A stretch of 32,226 bases of DNA from Candidatus Pacearchaeota archaeon. GTDB taxonomy: Archaea; Nanobdellota; Nanobdellia; Pacearchaeales; GW2011-AR1. Location of the stretch: contig JAGVWM010000015.1 in NCBI GenBank assembly GCA_018304325.1, forward strand, positions 1 through 32,226. The letters run 5' to 3'. Position numbers and translations under genes: made by a program. The stretch's first letter is position 1; each line of letters begins with the position of its first letter. The notes below the pieces were generated by a model. The model did not search any database. It was given only the letters and a program-made list of their open reading frames with translations, and was not told where the DNA came from. Below, in pieces: positions 8,830 to 16,864 of the stretch.

Positions 8830-9183
8830 TTACTTTGCTTTTAGTTCTTCAACTTCTTCTCTATATTTTCGTGATTCGGAAATAAAATAGTCTCTTTCTT
8901 CTTCTAATTCAGCAATTCTTGCTTGAGCAAATGCTAATGCTAATTCTTCAAAAGGTATTTTATGTTCTTTTAATATATATAAAATATTTGGATTAGATGT
9001 ATTAATTTTTCTTTCTATTTTGAATATTTCTTGTGTTTCAGCTAATTCTTCTAATATTCCTCTCTGAATATGCACCATTCTTTCATTATCAGTTCCTTCT
9101 AGACCAATGTAGAGAATATGGTCTTCATGACTATTTGGATTATAGCCAATTCTTAATTTTTCACCTTCATATAATAATTCCAT
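8830..9183 (-). CDS. Hypothetical protein with C-terminal coiled coil
   Basis: 117-aa ORF; ELALAFAQARIAELEEERDYFISESRKYREEVEELKAK. Confidence 0.65.
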   Translation of the reverse strand: MELLYEGEKLRIGYNPNSHEDHILYIGLEGTDNERMVHIQRGILEELAETQEIFKIERKINTSNPNILYILKEHKIPFEELALAFAQARIAELEEERDYFISESRKYREEVEELKAK

Positions 9184-9227
9184 TTGAAATTTAAGAAAAA
9201 AAGTTTTTTAAAGATTTATATAACATA

Positions 9228-9473
9228 TTATCTCATTGGCTTGCGCCATTTTTTTATGAAAACTGTAAAGCCAACTACTCTATAAGTGTAGTTGTTTCCT
9301 AACCCAAAAACTATTTTTTCAGCATCTTTTTTTATTGATTTACTATCCCTTCCCGATCCTTTTAAAAATACTACTTTTACATTTAAATGATTCTTAAAAT
9401 GAGTTTTTATTGCTTCAATTGTATTTTTAGTTATACCATTTTTACCTATTTGAACACTTGAAACTAATTGCAT
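9228..9473 (-). CDS. YhbY/CRM-domain RNA-binding protein
   Basis: QIGKNGITKNTIEAIKTHFKNH...VKVVFLKG...VGFTVFIKKW, CRS1-YhbY pattern. Confidence 0.8.
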   Translation of the reverse strand: MQLVSSVQIGKNGITKNTIEAIKTHFKNHLNVKVVFLKGSGRDSKSIKKDAEKIVFGLGNNYTYRVVGFTVFIKKWRKPMR

Positions 9474-9497
9474 GATAAAAACCACCTCCGGGTTACT

Positions 9498-9543
9498 AGA
9501 GATTCAATTAATCTCTGTACCAGAGAACAAGTGTGTTCTCTGG
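9498..9543. repeat. Pair of tandem hairpins between NFACT-R and YhbY genes
   Basis: AGAGATT-CAATT-AATCTCT (9498-9516) and CCAGAGAACA-AGTG-TGTTCTCTGG (9520-9543). Confidence 0.8.
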
Positions 9544-9570
9544 GTTTTATGAATCCTGGAATCATTGCTT

Positions 9571-10158
9571 TCAGCATGTTTGAAAACCACCTGTTGGTAA
9601 GGCATTAAGAATTTCTTCCATAGGGATGTCTAGTTTAATTGATAACTGCTCTGCGAATTTGTCTTTAGACATTTTTCCAGGAATAATTGGAATAGAATTC
9701 TTTGCATTAAATGGTATAGCTCTTAGCTTACCATTTTGTTTTGTCAGGTATAATTTTAATTTCACTGGTTTTCTGTCTATTTTCCCTATAACTCCAAAAG
9801 TGCCTGTTTTCATATTTTTGTTCTTTACTATTTGTTCAACAAGGAATACATCTATTATAACACTTTTCTTTTTCTCTCTCCAGGCTCTTGAAAAACAACC
9901 TGTAAATATTGCTGTTTCTTCAAGGTCTCTTTTGTTATATTTGTCTGACATGATTATTGAAAAAGGACTTCCTGGGGCTTTTGTGTGCATAACAACATAT
10001 TTTGAGAATTTTAAGTCAGTTTTATAGCTATTAACCACTTCTTCATTTTGTTCAGCACTTTTGCCACCTATAACAATTTTATTACTAGAGGTTATGAACC
10101 ATTTGTACTTTTCATAATCATTTTTTGATTTTTTAGAGCTGATAAGTCTTTTTACCAT
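9571..10158 (-). CDS. Standalone NFACT-R (DUF814-like) RNA-binding protein
   Basis: YEKYKWFITSSNKIVIGGKSAEQNEEVV...VVMHTKAPGSPFSII, the NFACT-R signature. Confidence 0.8.
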   Translation of the reverse strand: MVKRLISSKKSKNDYEKYKWFITSSNKIVIGGKSAEQNEEVVNSYKTDLKFSKYVVMHTKAPGSPFSIIMSDKYNKRDLEETAIFTGCFSRAWREKKKSVIIDVFLVEQIVKNKNMKTGTFGVIGKIDRKPVKLKLYLTKQNGKLRAIPFNAKNSIPIIPGKMSKDKFAEQLSIKLDIPMEEILNALPTGGFQTC

Positions 10159-10177
10159 AAAATACCATAAAGAATCA

Positions 10178-10290
10178 GGCTTTTAAAGTTTCTTCTTTAT
10201 CTGGAAGAAACTTTAAGCCAAGAAAACATACTTGTTTTCTGGATCCAAAGAATCACTGATTCTTTTGGCCACAAAAATCTTTGATTTTTG
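10178..10290. repeat. Four consecutive hairpins
   Basis: TTAAAGTTTCTTC/GAAGAAACTTTAA; AGAAAACA/TGTTTTCT flanked by CC/GG; CCAAAGAATCA/TGATTCTTTTGG; CAAAAATC/GATTTTTG. Confidence 0.85.
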
Positions 10291-10304
10291 ATGTTTAAAG
10301 CTTA

Positions 10305-10514
10305 TTACTGGTCTAAAGAAGCAATAGCATTGTCTATTTCATTAAAGACACTATCGGAGTTAGTTAAATCTGTAAATTCTGTACTTGGGGCATTGTCAAG
10401 GTTTGAGTTATTTCCATTATTCTGATTACTTCCTGTGTTTATCCCATTAAATAAGTAAACTCCTCCTGCTATCAAAATTACTATGATTATTATCGTTATT
10501 ATCCATTTAAACAT
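10305..10514 (-). CDS. Small single-pass membrane protein
   Basis: From internal Met: MFKWIITIIIIVILIAGGVYLF then Asn/Ser-rich tail; starts immediately after the stop of the upstream secreted-protein gene. Confidence 0.6.
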   Translation of the reverse strand: MFKWIITIIIIVILIAGGVYLFNGINTGSNQNNGNNSNLDNAPSTEFTDLTNSDSVFNEIDNAIASLDQ

Positions 10515-10515
10515 T

Positions 10516-11280
10516 TTATTGTGTTGTGTTACCCCCAATGGAATTATTTTCTTCTGTTTGGTTATTACCGGAATTATTATTTTGGTTTTCAACCATAGTA
10601 TTTCTATAGTCTAATTTAAATTTTTGAATTTTTGGTTGTATTATTTCTCTAGAATCTCCATTTAGTACACTTTCTTTAATGTCTGTTATTTGGCTTATTA
10701 AATCAGCTCCAGTTGCATCATTTATTCTTCCAGATTCTACTTTATCCTCAATTTTTTGTTGAAGCTCTTCTAAAAGAGACACTATGTATATTCTGCCTTT
10801 TTCAGATTTGTTAGAACGCTCATCGTTTAAATTACTATTAATAAAACCAGCTACTCTTTTAAAACATCTATCTTTTTCTCTACCTTCTTTTTCAAAACAA
10901 TTATTAATTGCCCTATGCAATTTTCTACACTCTTCTTTTCTGTTAGTATTTAAATTTCTACAGGCTTCTGGAGTTTCATCTTTATTTTGTTCTTTCCAAG
11001 CTTGCACTATTTTTCTTGTTGCTATTTGCTTTATTTTAAGTCTACACTCTATTCTTTCTGTTCTGTTTTCTTTTTCTTCACAATCCTGAAGATGTGCACG
11101 TATTCTCTGAGCTAGTTCTGTTCCAAGTGTAACATTAGAAGACATGTTTCTTGCCTGCAATTGTTCTCTAATTTCATTTCCTGCTTCCCTGGCATTTGTA
11201 TTATAATCTCCTAAATTTATTGCAAGCACTAAAGAAGTAGCTAATATTAGTATAAGTATTGAAACACCTATTTTTCTCAT
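10516..11280 (-). CDS. Secreted helical Cys-repeat hypothetical protein
   Basis: Signal peptide MRKIGVSILILILATSLVLA; repeated C-(x10/11)-C segments; Asn/Gly-rich C-terminus. Confidence 0.7.
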   Translation of the reverse strand: MRKIGVSILILILATSLVLAINLGDYNTNAREAGNEIREQLQARNMSSNVTLGTELAQRIRAHLQDCEEKENRTERIECRLKIKQIATRKIVQAWKEQNKDETPEACRNLNTNRKEECRKLHRAINNCFEKEGREKDRCFKRVAGFINSNLNDERSNKSEKGRIYIVSLLEELQQKIEDKVESGRINDATGADLISQITDIKESVLNGDSREIIQPKIQKFKLDYRNTMVENQNNNSGNNQTEENNSIGGNTTQ

Positions 11281-11312
11281 ACAACATTAAGTTTTTTTAA
11301 GTATTTAAATTT

Positions 11313-12677
11313 TTATGATTTTTTAACAATAGGACCTTCAGAAGTGTCTGAAACTGAATATCCTAAAGAATTTATTTTATTTCTTAATTCATCTGATAAT
11401 TTGAAATCTTTATTTTTTCTTGCCTGTTCTCTTTTTTCAATTAATGACTGAACTTCTTTAGGTATTTTTATATGTTCTTTAATTAAAAGATTTAAGGCAA
11501 AAACTTCATCCATTTTTCTTATAGTTTCTATTTTTCCTTTTGCTTTTTTATCTCTTAGAAGATTCCATAAAAGTTGTAGTGCTTTAACTGTGTTTAGATC
11601 ATCATTTATTGCTTTTTGGAAATCTTCAATGTATTTCTTATTTTCATTTCCATCATCTTCTAGAGATTGACAGATATTTTTTAGTCTTTCATAAGCATTT
11701 CTTGCGGATTTTAACTTTTCAATTGAGAAGTCCAACTGTTTTCTGTAACTTGTTGTTAAACAAAAATATCTGTAGTCTAAAGCACTAAAACCTAAATTTT
11801 CCAATTCTGACAAAGTGTACAGTCCACCTTTACTTTTACTTATTTTTTCTCCTTTAAATGTTAAAAATGCTCCATGCATCCAGTAGTTTACAAATGGTTT
11901 GCCTGTTGCACATTCTGATTGAGCAATTTCATTTGTATGATGGACTGAGATATGATCTTCTCCACCTGTATGTATATCAAATCTATCTCCTAGGTATTTC
12001 ATTGACATAGCAGAACACTCTATATGCCAGCCAGGAAATCCAATTCCCCATGGAGAGTCCCATTCTTGTTTCCTTACTCCTACTGGATTTGAAAATTTCC
12101 ATAAGGCAAAGTCAGTTTTGCTTTTTTTATCTCCAAAAGATACTCTTTTTCCTGCTTGTAATCCTTTGATATTTAGTCTTGCTAATTTACCATAATTTTT
12201 AAATTTTGAAGTGTCAAAATATATACCATCTTCTGTTTTATATGTGTATCCTTTTGATTCTAACTCATTTATTAGCCCAATTTGTTCTTCTATATGTTCA
12301 GAAGCCTTTGGCCAAACATCTGGCATTATTATGTTGAGTTTTTCTAAATCATTTTTGAATACAGAAAAATAATAATCAGCTATTTGTTTAGCTGTTTTAC
12401 CTTCTTTAGATGCAGCTTTTTCCATTTTATCTTCTCCTGTATCTGCATCACTTGTTAAATGTCCTACATCTGTTATGTTAATTACATGACGGACATTATA
12501 ACTATTAAATAAAAGAATTCTTTTTAAAACATCTGAAAAAATATAACTTCTTAAGTTTCCTATATGCTGATACCAGTAAACTGTTGGTCCGCAGGAATAG
12601 ATAGAAACATGGGATTTTTTAACAGTTTTTAATATTTGTTTTTTTCTTGTTAGAGTGTTGTAAAGTTTTATTTCCAT
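11313..12677 (-). CDS. cysS: Cysteinyl-tRNA synthetase
   Basis: YSCGPTVYWYQHIGNLRSY, GFPGWHIECSAMSMKYLG, DIHTGGEDHISVHHTNEIAQSE, KISKSKGG. Confidence 0.95.
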   Translation of the reverse strand: MEIKLYNTLTRKKQILKTVKKSHVSIYSCGPTVYWYQHIGNLRSYIFSDVLKRILLFNSYNVRHVINITDVGHLTSDADTGEDKMEKAASKEGKTAKQIADYYFSVFKNDLEKLNIIMPDVWPKASEHIEEQIGLINELESKGYTYKTEDGIYFDTSKFKNYGKLARLNIKGLQAGKRVSFGDKKSKTDFALWKFSNPVGVRKQEWDSPWGIGFPGWHIECSAMSMKYLGDRFDIHTGGEDHISVHHTNEIAQSECATGKPFVNYWMHGAFLTFKGEKISKSKGGLYTLSELENLGFSALDYRYFCLTTSYRKQLDFSIEKLKSARNAYERLKNICQSLEDDGNENKKYIEDFQKAINDDLNTVKALQLLWNLLRDKKAKGKIETIRKMDEVFALNLLIKEHIKIPKEVQSLIEKREQARKNKDFKLSDELRNKINSLGYSVSDTSEGPIVKKS

Positions 12678-12754
12678 AAGAGAATTAGAAATTAAATACT
12701 TATTAAGGTTTTTGTTTTAATTAAGTTTATTAATTGGTTATTTCTAATATATTT

Positions 12755-13112
12755 ATGAGTAAAAAAAGGAGTAAGTGATGTTATAACAACTGTTCTTATG
12801 ATTTTAATGGTATTAGCAGCTATTGGAATTGTATGGGCTGTTGTTTCAAGTTTTTTAAATAAATGGACAAATTTTGTTGGATTTTATAAACCAGGTGTTT
12901 ATATGAAACTATACCAAAACGGGATTTTAGTTGCTGAAAAAACAAACCTTGCTGTTCCATCTTCAATTGTTTATAATGCAGCAGTTGATCCTGCAGTAAT
13001 TGGAAGAAGTGTTCGATCTCAATCTCATTTTAATGGAACTATAGATGAAGTTAGAATCTACAATCGAAGTTTAAGTCCTCAAGAAGTTTATTACTTGTAT
13101 AAATATAATTAA
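12755..13112 (+). pseudogene. Archaeal type IV pilin-like N-terminus joined to a partial LamG-like domain, interrupted by a frameshift at an A7 run
   Basis: ATG AGT AAA AAA AGG AGT AAG TGA at 12755; removing one A gives MSKKGVSDVITTVLMILMVLAAIGIVWAVV, continuous with ORF 12798-13112 which ends FNGTIDEVRIYNRSLSPQEVYYLYKYN. Confidence 0.65.
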
Positions 13113-13993
13113 GTTAGTATTTCAACTTCACCTTTATTAATTATTATTGTTGCTTCACTTTGAGCTACTGGAGATTTTGATTTTTCAACTAAATGAGTGA
13201 ATTGATGCAAAAGCCCTGCTGATTCTAGGAAGTTTAAAGATACTAAAGCACGAGTTCCAAATTTTTTTACTAACCATCTTGAGCAGAATGGAAGAGAATT
13301 GTATTCATCTATTATGTATTTTAAAATCTCTCTGGCATTAGAATCCCTAACACTCCCAGATTTTTTTAATTCATATATTCCAGAATCTTTTCCATCATAG
13401 ACTTTTCCTTCTCCAGCTGTTATAAATGGTTCAATTGCATATATCCCATCATCTAATTTTATTGTTGAATTATTATTATAATTAGGTATTGTTAAACTAG
13501 AATGTAATTCCCACTGACTAATTTCATGCCCTGATAGATTTTGAATTGCACTAAAACCAGCATCTGAAGCTGTTTTTTGAATTTTTGTTCCAATTTCTCC
13601 AAGCGTTTCATTATTTTTTACAGATTCTATTGCATTTTCTAAAGCTAACTCACTTGTTTCTATTAGTTTTTTATTTTTGCTGGAGTTATCTAAATCTATT
13701 GAAAATGCATTGTCTACAACATAACCATTTATTTGAACACCAAAATCAACTTTTAATAATCCATATGCAATTGTTTTGTCATCATGTGAAGGAGTGTAGT
13801 GTGCAGCATACTCATTTATACCTAAATTTACAGGGAAAGCTGGTTTTCCACCTAGTTTAACAATTTGTGTTTCTATTTTTTCAGCTAGTTCTATTAGTGG
13901 CATACCTTGTTTTATCCAAATTATTGCTTCTTTTTTTATTTTTTTAACTATTTCACCTGCTTTTCTTGCTGATTCTATTTCTTCTTTATTCAT
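13109..13993 (-). CDS. map: Methionine aminopeptidase, type II
   Basis: AGEIVKKIKKEA, FPVNLGINEYAAHYTPSHDD, KVDFGVQINGYVVDNAFSID, NLSGHEISQWELH, AIEPFIT. Confidence 0.92.
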   Translation of the reverse strand: MNKEEIESARKAGEIVKKIKKEAIIWIKQGMPLIELAEKIETQIVKLGGKPAFPVNLGINEYAAHYTPSHDDKTIAYGLLKVDFGVQINGYVVDNAFSIDLDNSSKNKKLIETSELALENAIESVKNNETLGEIGTKIQKTASDAGFSAIQNLSGHEISQWELHSSLTIPNYNNNSTIKLDDGIYAIEPFITAGEGKVYDGKDSGIYELKKSGSVRDSNAREILKYIIDEYNSLPFCSRWLVKKFGTRALVSLNFLESAGLLHQFTHLVEKSKSPVAQSEATIIINKGEVEILT

Positions 13994-14460
13994 TTTATTC
14001 TCCTTTCTTTTGGAACATAATTTTGTATATATGTTTTTCTATTTTTTGCTACTCCTAATAAATCTTCATTATTCTTTATTACAACTAGATCATTTTTTGC
14101 TAATTCTTCTGTGTTTATTTCAATTGATTTCCCTTTAAGCCATTCCAAGACTTCTGTAGAAGAAATTTCAATTATATTTTTATTTATTTGAGATTTTATT
14201 TCTGGTAAATTTAATATATCAAAATTAATTCTTAAATTATCTTCTTCTATTTTTCCTAAAGATGCACCAATTAATTCTAATCTTAAGTTCTTACCAAATA
14301 AATTTAGTTCTTCTAAAGACAATCCTCCAGAATAAATCCTTATTTTGTCATTTCCAGAACGAATAAACAAATGATGTAAACTTTCAATTCCATAATTATC
14401 ATTAAGATTTCCAATCATTTTTTTCTTTTTTGTTTTGTCAAGAAATTCTATTTTACTCAT
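13990..14460 (-). CDS. Putative PUA/Nip7-like RNA-binding protein
   Basis: 156 aa; C-terminal LVVIKNNEDLLGVAKNRKTYIQNYVPKERRIK resembles PUA-type endings; 4-nt overlap with map. Confidence 0.5.
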   Translation of the reverse strand: MSKIEFLDKTKKKKMIGNLNDNYGIESLHHLFIRSGNDKIRIYSGGLSLEELNLFGKNLRLELIGASLGKIEEDNLRINFDILNLPEIKSQINKNIIEISSTEVLEWLKGKSIEINTEELAKNDLVVIKNNEDLLGVAKNRKTYIQNYVPKERRIK

Positions 14461-15083
14461 TTTAATCCTTTATTATTTTTTAAACAATTATCTAATATAT
14501 CTTTATCTTTCAAAATTAAAAATCTGAATCTGCCCTGCATTAATTCCCGAGCATATCCATTTAAAACCATTGCAGTTATGACTTCTTTTTTTAAATCTTT
14601 AATAATTTCCATAACTGGAATAAAATCAGCATCTCCTGAGATTAGAATACAAACATCACACTTTTTGTCAATTATTGTGTTTCTTATAATATCACTAGCT
14701 ATTAAAACATCAACACCTTTTTCTTTTTTTAATTTTGTAAGTTTTCGTGTTTTAACTATAATGCCTTGTTTTTCCAGGCCTGATAAAAAATTAAGATGTT
14801 TATGATAAGTAATTTCATTGTCAGAAATATCCGGAATAGAATTATAATATCTTATCTCTTTTAAGTTTAAATTGAACTTAGAACAAATAAAATCTGCTAG
14901 TTTTTTAAAATCAATTTCACTTGGTTTTATTATGTTTTTCAAATTATGATATAAATTATTACCATCAATGAAAACAATTGCCAGTTTTTTAAGATTAGAA
15001 CTCCCGGCATTACCCGAAAGCCATACCGGGGATTTGATAGTATTATTATTCATTTGATCTTTATAAATTTTTTGATTGCTCAT
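14457..15083 (-). CDS. NYN-domain (PIN-like) putative ribonuclease
   Basis: LAIVFIDGNNLYHNLK, KGVDVLIASDIIRNT, CILISGDADFIPVM: NYN/LabA acidic motifs. Confidence 0.85.
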   Translation of the reverse strand: MSNQKIYKDQMNNNTIKSPVWLSGNAGSSNLKKLAIVFIDGNNLYHNLKNIIKPSEIDFKKLADFICSKFNLNLKEIRYYNSIPDISDNEITYHKHLNFLSGLEKQGIIVKTRKLTKLKKEKGVDVLIASDIIRNTIIDKKCDVCILISGDADFIPVMEIIKDLKKEVITAMVLNGYARELMQGRFRFLILKDKDILDNCLKNNKGLK

Positions 15084-15571
15084 TTTCTTATATGAGAAAT
15101 TATCTCTTTAACTATTTCTTCTTTGTTTTTATTATATGTGTTAATTAAAATTCCTTCATCAAACTTTGATACTAATTTATGAACATCTTTAATATTTTTT
15201 TCACCTATTGACTTTCTTTTTGAATCTCTTTTTATGCATGTTTTAACATTTGTTTTTAAGGTAAATATATAATTTTTGGAATTAATATTTTTTAATAAAT
15301 CTTTAATATGCTCTTTGTGGTAGAAATTACCTTCTATTATTATTTTTTTGTTTTTTATCTTTTCATTTATTTCAGGGATTATCTTTTTATCTACCTCTAA
15401 AAAATTATTTAATGGGACCCATTTTCCCCCTTGTTTATATCCAAGATTTAACCTGTCTAGTATATTATCAATATGAAATACTTCTGCTTTGATTTTATTG
15501 GATAGTAGCTTTGCAATTGTACTTTTTCCCATTCCAGCTGGTCCTCTTAAAATTATAAAATAGTTTTTCAT
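15080..15571 (-). CDS. P-loop kinase-like ATPase (AAA_33/zeta-like)
   Basis: Walker A GPAGMGKSTIA; HIDNILDRL; IIIEGNFYHKE; Arg/Lys-rich lid. Confidence 0.75.
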   Translation of the reverse strand: MKNYFIILRGPAGMGKSTIAKLLSNKIKAEVFHIDNILDRLNLGYKQGGKWVPLNNFLEVDKKIIPEINEKIKNKKIIIEGNFYHKEHIKDLLKNINSKNYIFTLKTNVKTCIKRDSKRKSIGEKNIKDVHKLVSKFDEGILINTYNKNKEEIVKEIISHIRK

Positions 15572-16545
15572 TCTATTTCTCCTGTTTTTTTAAGATGTGC
15601 AATAAAAAAACCTTCTGTATTGTTATCTTGAGGATAGATTCTTACACATTGAGATACATCTTTATTATACTCCCGATCTTTCCATTTTGTAATTCCTGGA
15701 CGAGTTTTTAATGGAAGCTCTATTTTCTGAATTTCAACTGGGAAGTTATCCAATAAGTAAGATATAATAGCTTCATTTTCTTCTGGAGCATGAGTACATG
15801 TACTATAAATTAAATCTCCACCTAATTTAAGAACTTTTAGCGCATTTGTTGCTAGATATTTTTGAGTGTTAGAAAGATTTTTTATTAAATTTTCAGAAAA
15901 CATCTGCACTGTTTTTGGTGAACTTCTAATTGTTCCTTCACCAGAACATGGAACATCTGCGAGAACTTTGTCAAATCTTATATTTAGTTTAACTAATTTT
16001 TTACATAAACTTTCACCAGTTTGTCTTATAACAAGAGTATTTGTAACTCCACATCTTTGTAAATTAGTTGACAAAATACTTATTCTTCCAAGAGATACTT
16101 CGTTTGCTATAAGAACGCCTTTATTATTTGTCATAGAAGCTATTTGAGTGGTTTTTGATCCAGGAGCTGCAGCTAAATCAATTATTGATTCACTTTCTTT
16201 AGGATTTAATACAAGTGCCGGCATCATGCTTGAAATTTCCTGGATGTAATAATACCCTAATATGTGTTCTATAGCTTTTCCTAATTCTCCTGGCGAAAGC
16301 TTAGATTTTACTATCATAATTTCAGGAAATTCTGGAAATGGTTGTTTAATTTCCCATTTTTTCTCAAGACGTTTTTTTAACTCAACTGGAGAGATTTTAA
16401 TTGTGTTACATCTTATTGAATTAACTGGAGGAATAATCGATATTTTACAAAACTCTTCATAATCTTTTTCATCCTTTAACTGATCTTTAATTCTATTTAG
16501 GAATATCGGATTTGCTTTTTCAATTGGATTTATTAATTTTGACAT
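15568..16545 (-). CDS. RsmB/NOP2-family RNA (cytosine-C5) methyltransferase
   Basis: DLAAAPGSKTTQIA, VLADVPCSGEGTIR, LIYSTCTHAPEENE. Confidence 0.92.
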   Translation of the reverse strand: MSKLINPIEKANPIFLNRIKDQLKDEKDYEEFCKISIIPPVNSIRCNTIKISPVELKKRLEKKWEIKQPFPEFPEIMIVKSKLSPGELGKAIEHILGYYYIQEISSMMPALVLNPKESESIIDLAAAPGSKTTQIASMTNNKGVLIANEVSLGRISILSTNLQRCGVTNTLVIRQTGESLCKKLVKLNIRFDKVLADVPCSGEGTIRSSPKTVQMFSENLIKNLSNTQKYLATNALKVLKLGGDLIYSTCTHAPEENEAIISYLLDNFPVEIQKIELPLKTRPGITKWKDREYNKDVSQCVRIYPQDNNTEGFFIAHLKKTGEIE

Positions 16546-16595
16546 GTTTTAGTTAGTATGAGAATGCTTATAAAGTTTTAATTAATTATTATTTG

Positions 16596-16850
16596 ATGTT
16601 TTGTATTTGTAATCCGAATTATATTAGCAATCTTGAAAATGGGTTTTATGTTCATAATGCTGAACATGTAGATATGACATGGATAAAATTTAGGGAAATG
16701 TATCAAGGGTTGCATCCTGAGATTAGAAAAGAGTTTGATGTTTATCTTTTACAAGTAGAATCAATGAAAACATGGGCTTACGTAATACATAATAGAGAAC
16801 TTAGAAATCGTCCTAGTAAAATAATGCCATTAACAAGAACTGCAGCCTGA
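16596..16850 (+). CDS. Small hypothetical protein
   Basis: 85-aa ORF starting after a TATA-like region, no recognised motif. Confidence 0.45.
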   Translation: MFCICNPNYISNLENGFYVHNAEHVDMTWIKFREMYQGLHPEIRKEFDVYLLQVESMKTWAYVIHNRELRNRPSKIMPLTRTAA

Positions 16851-16864
16851 TTTTGTTTTAACTA

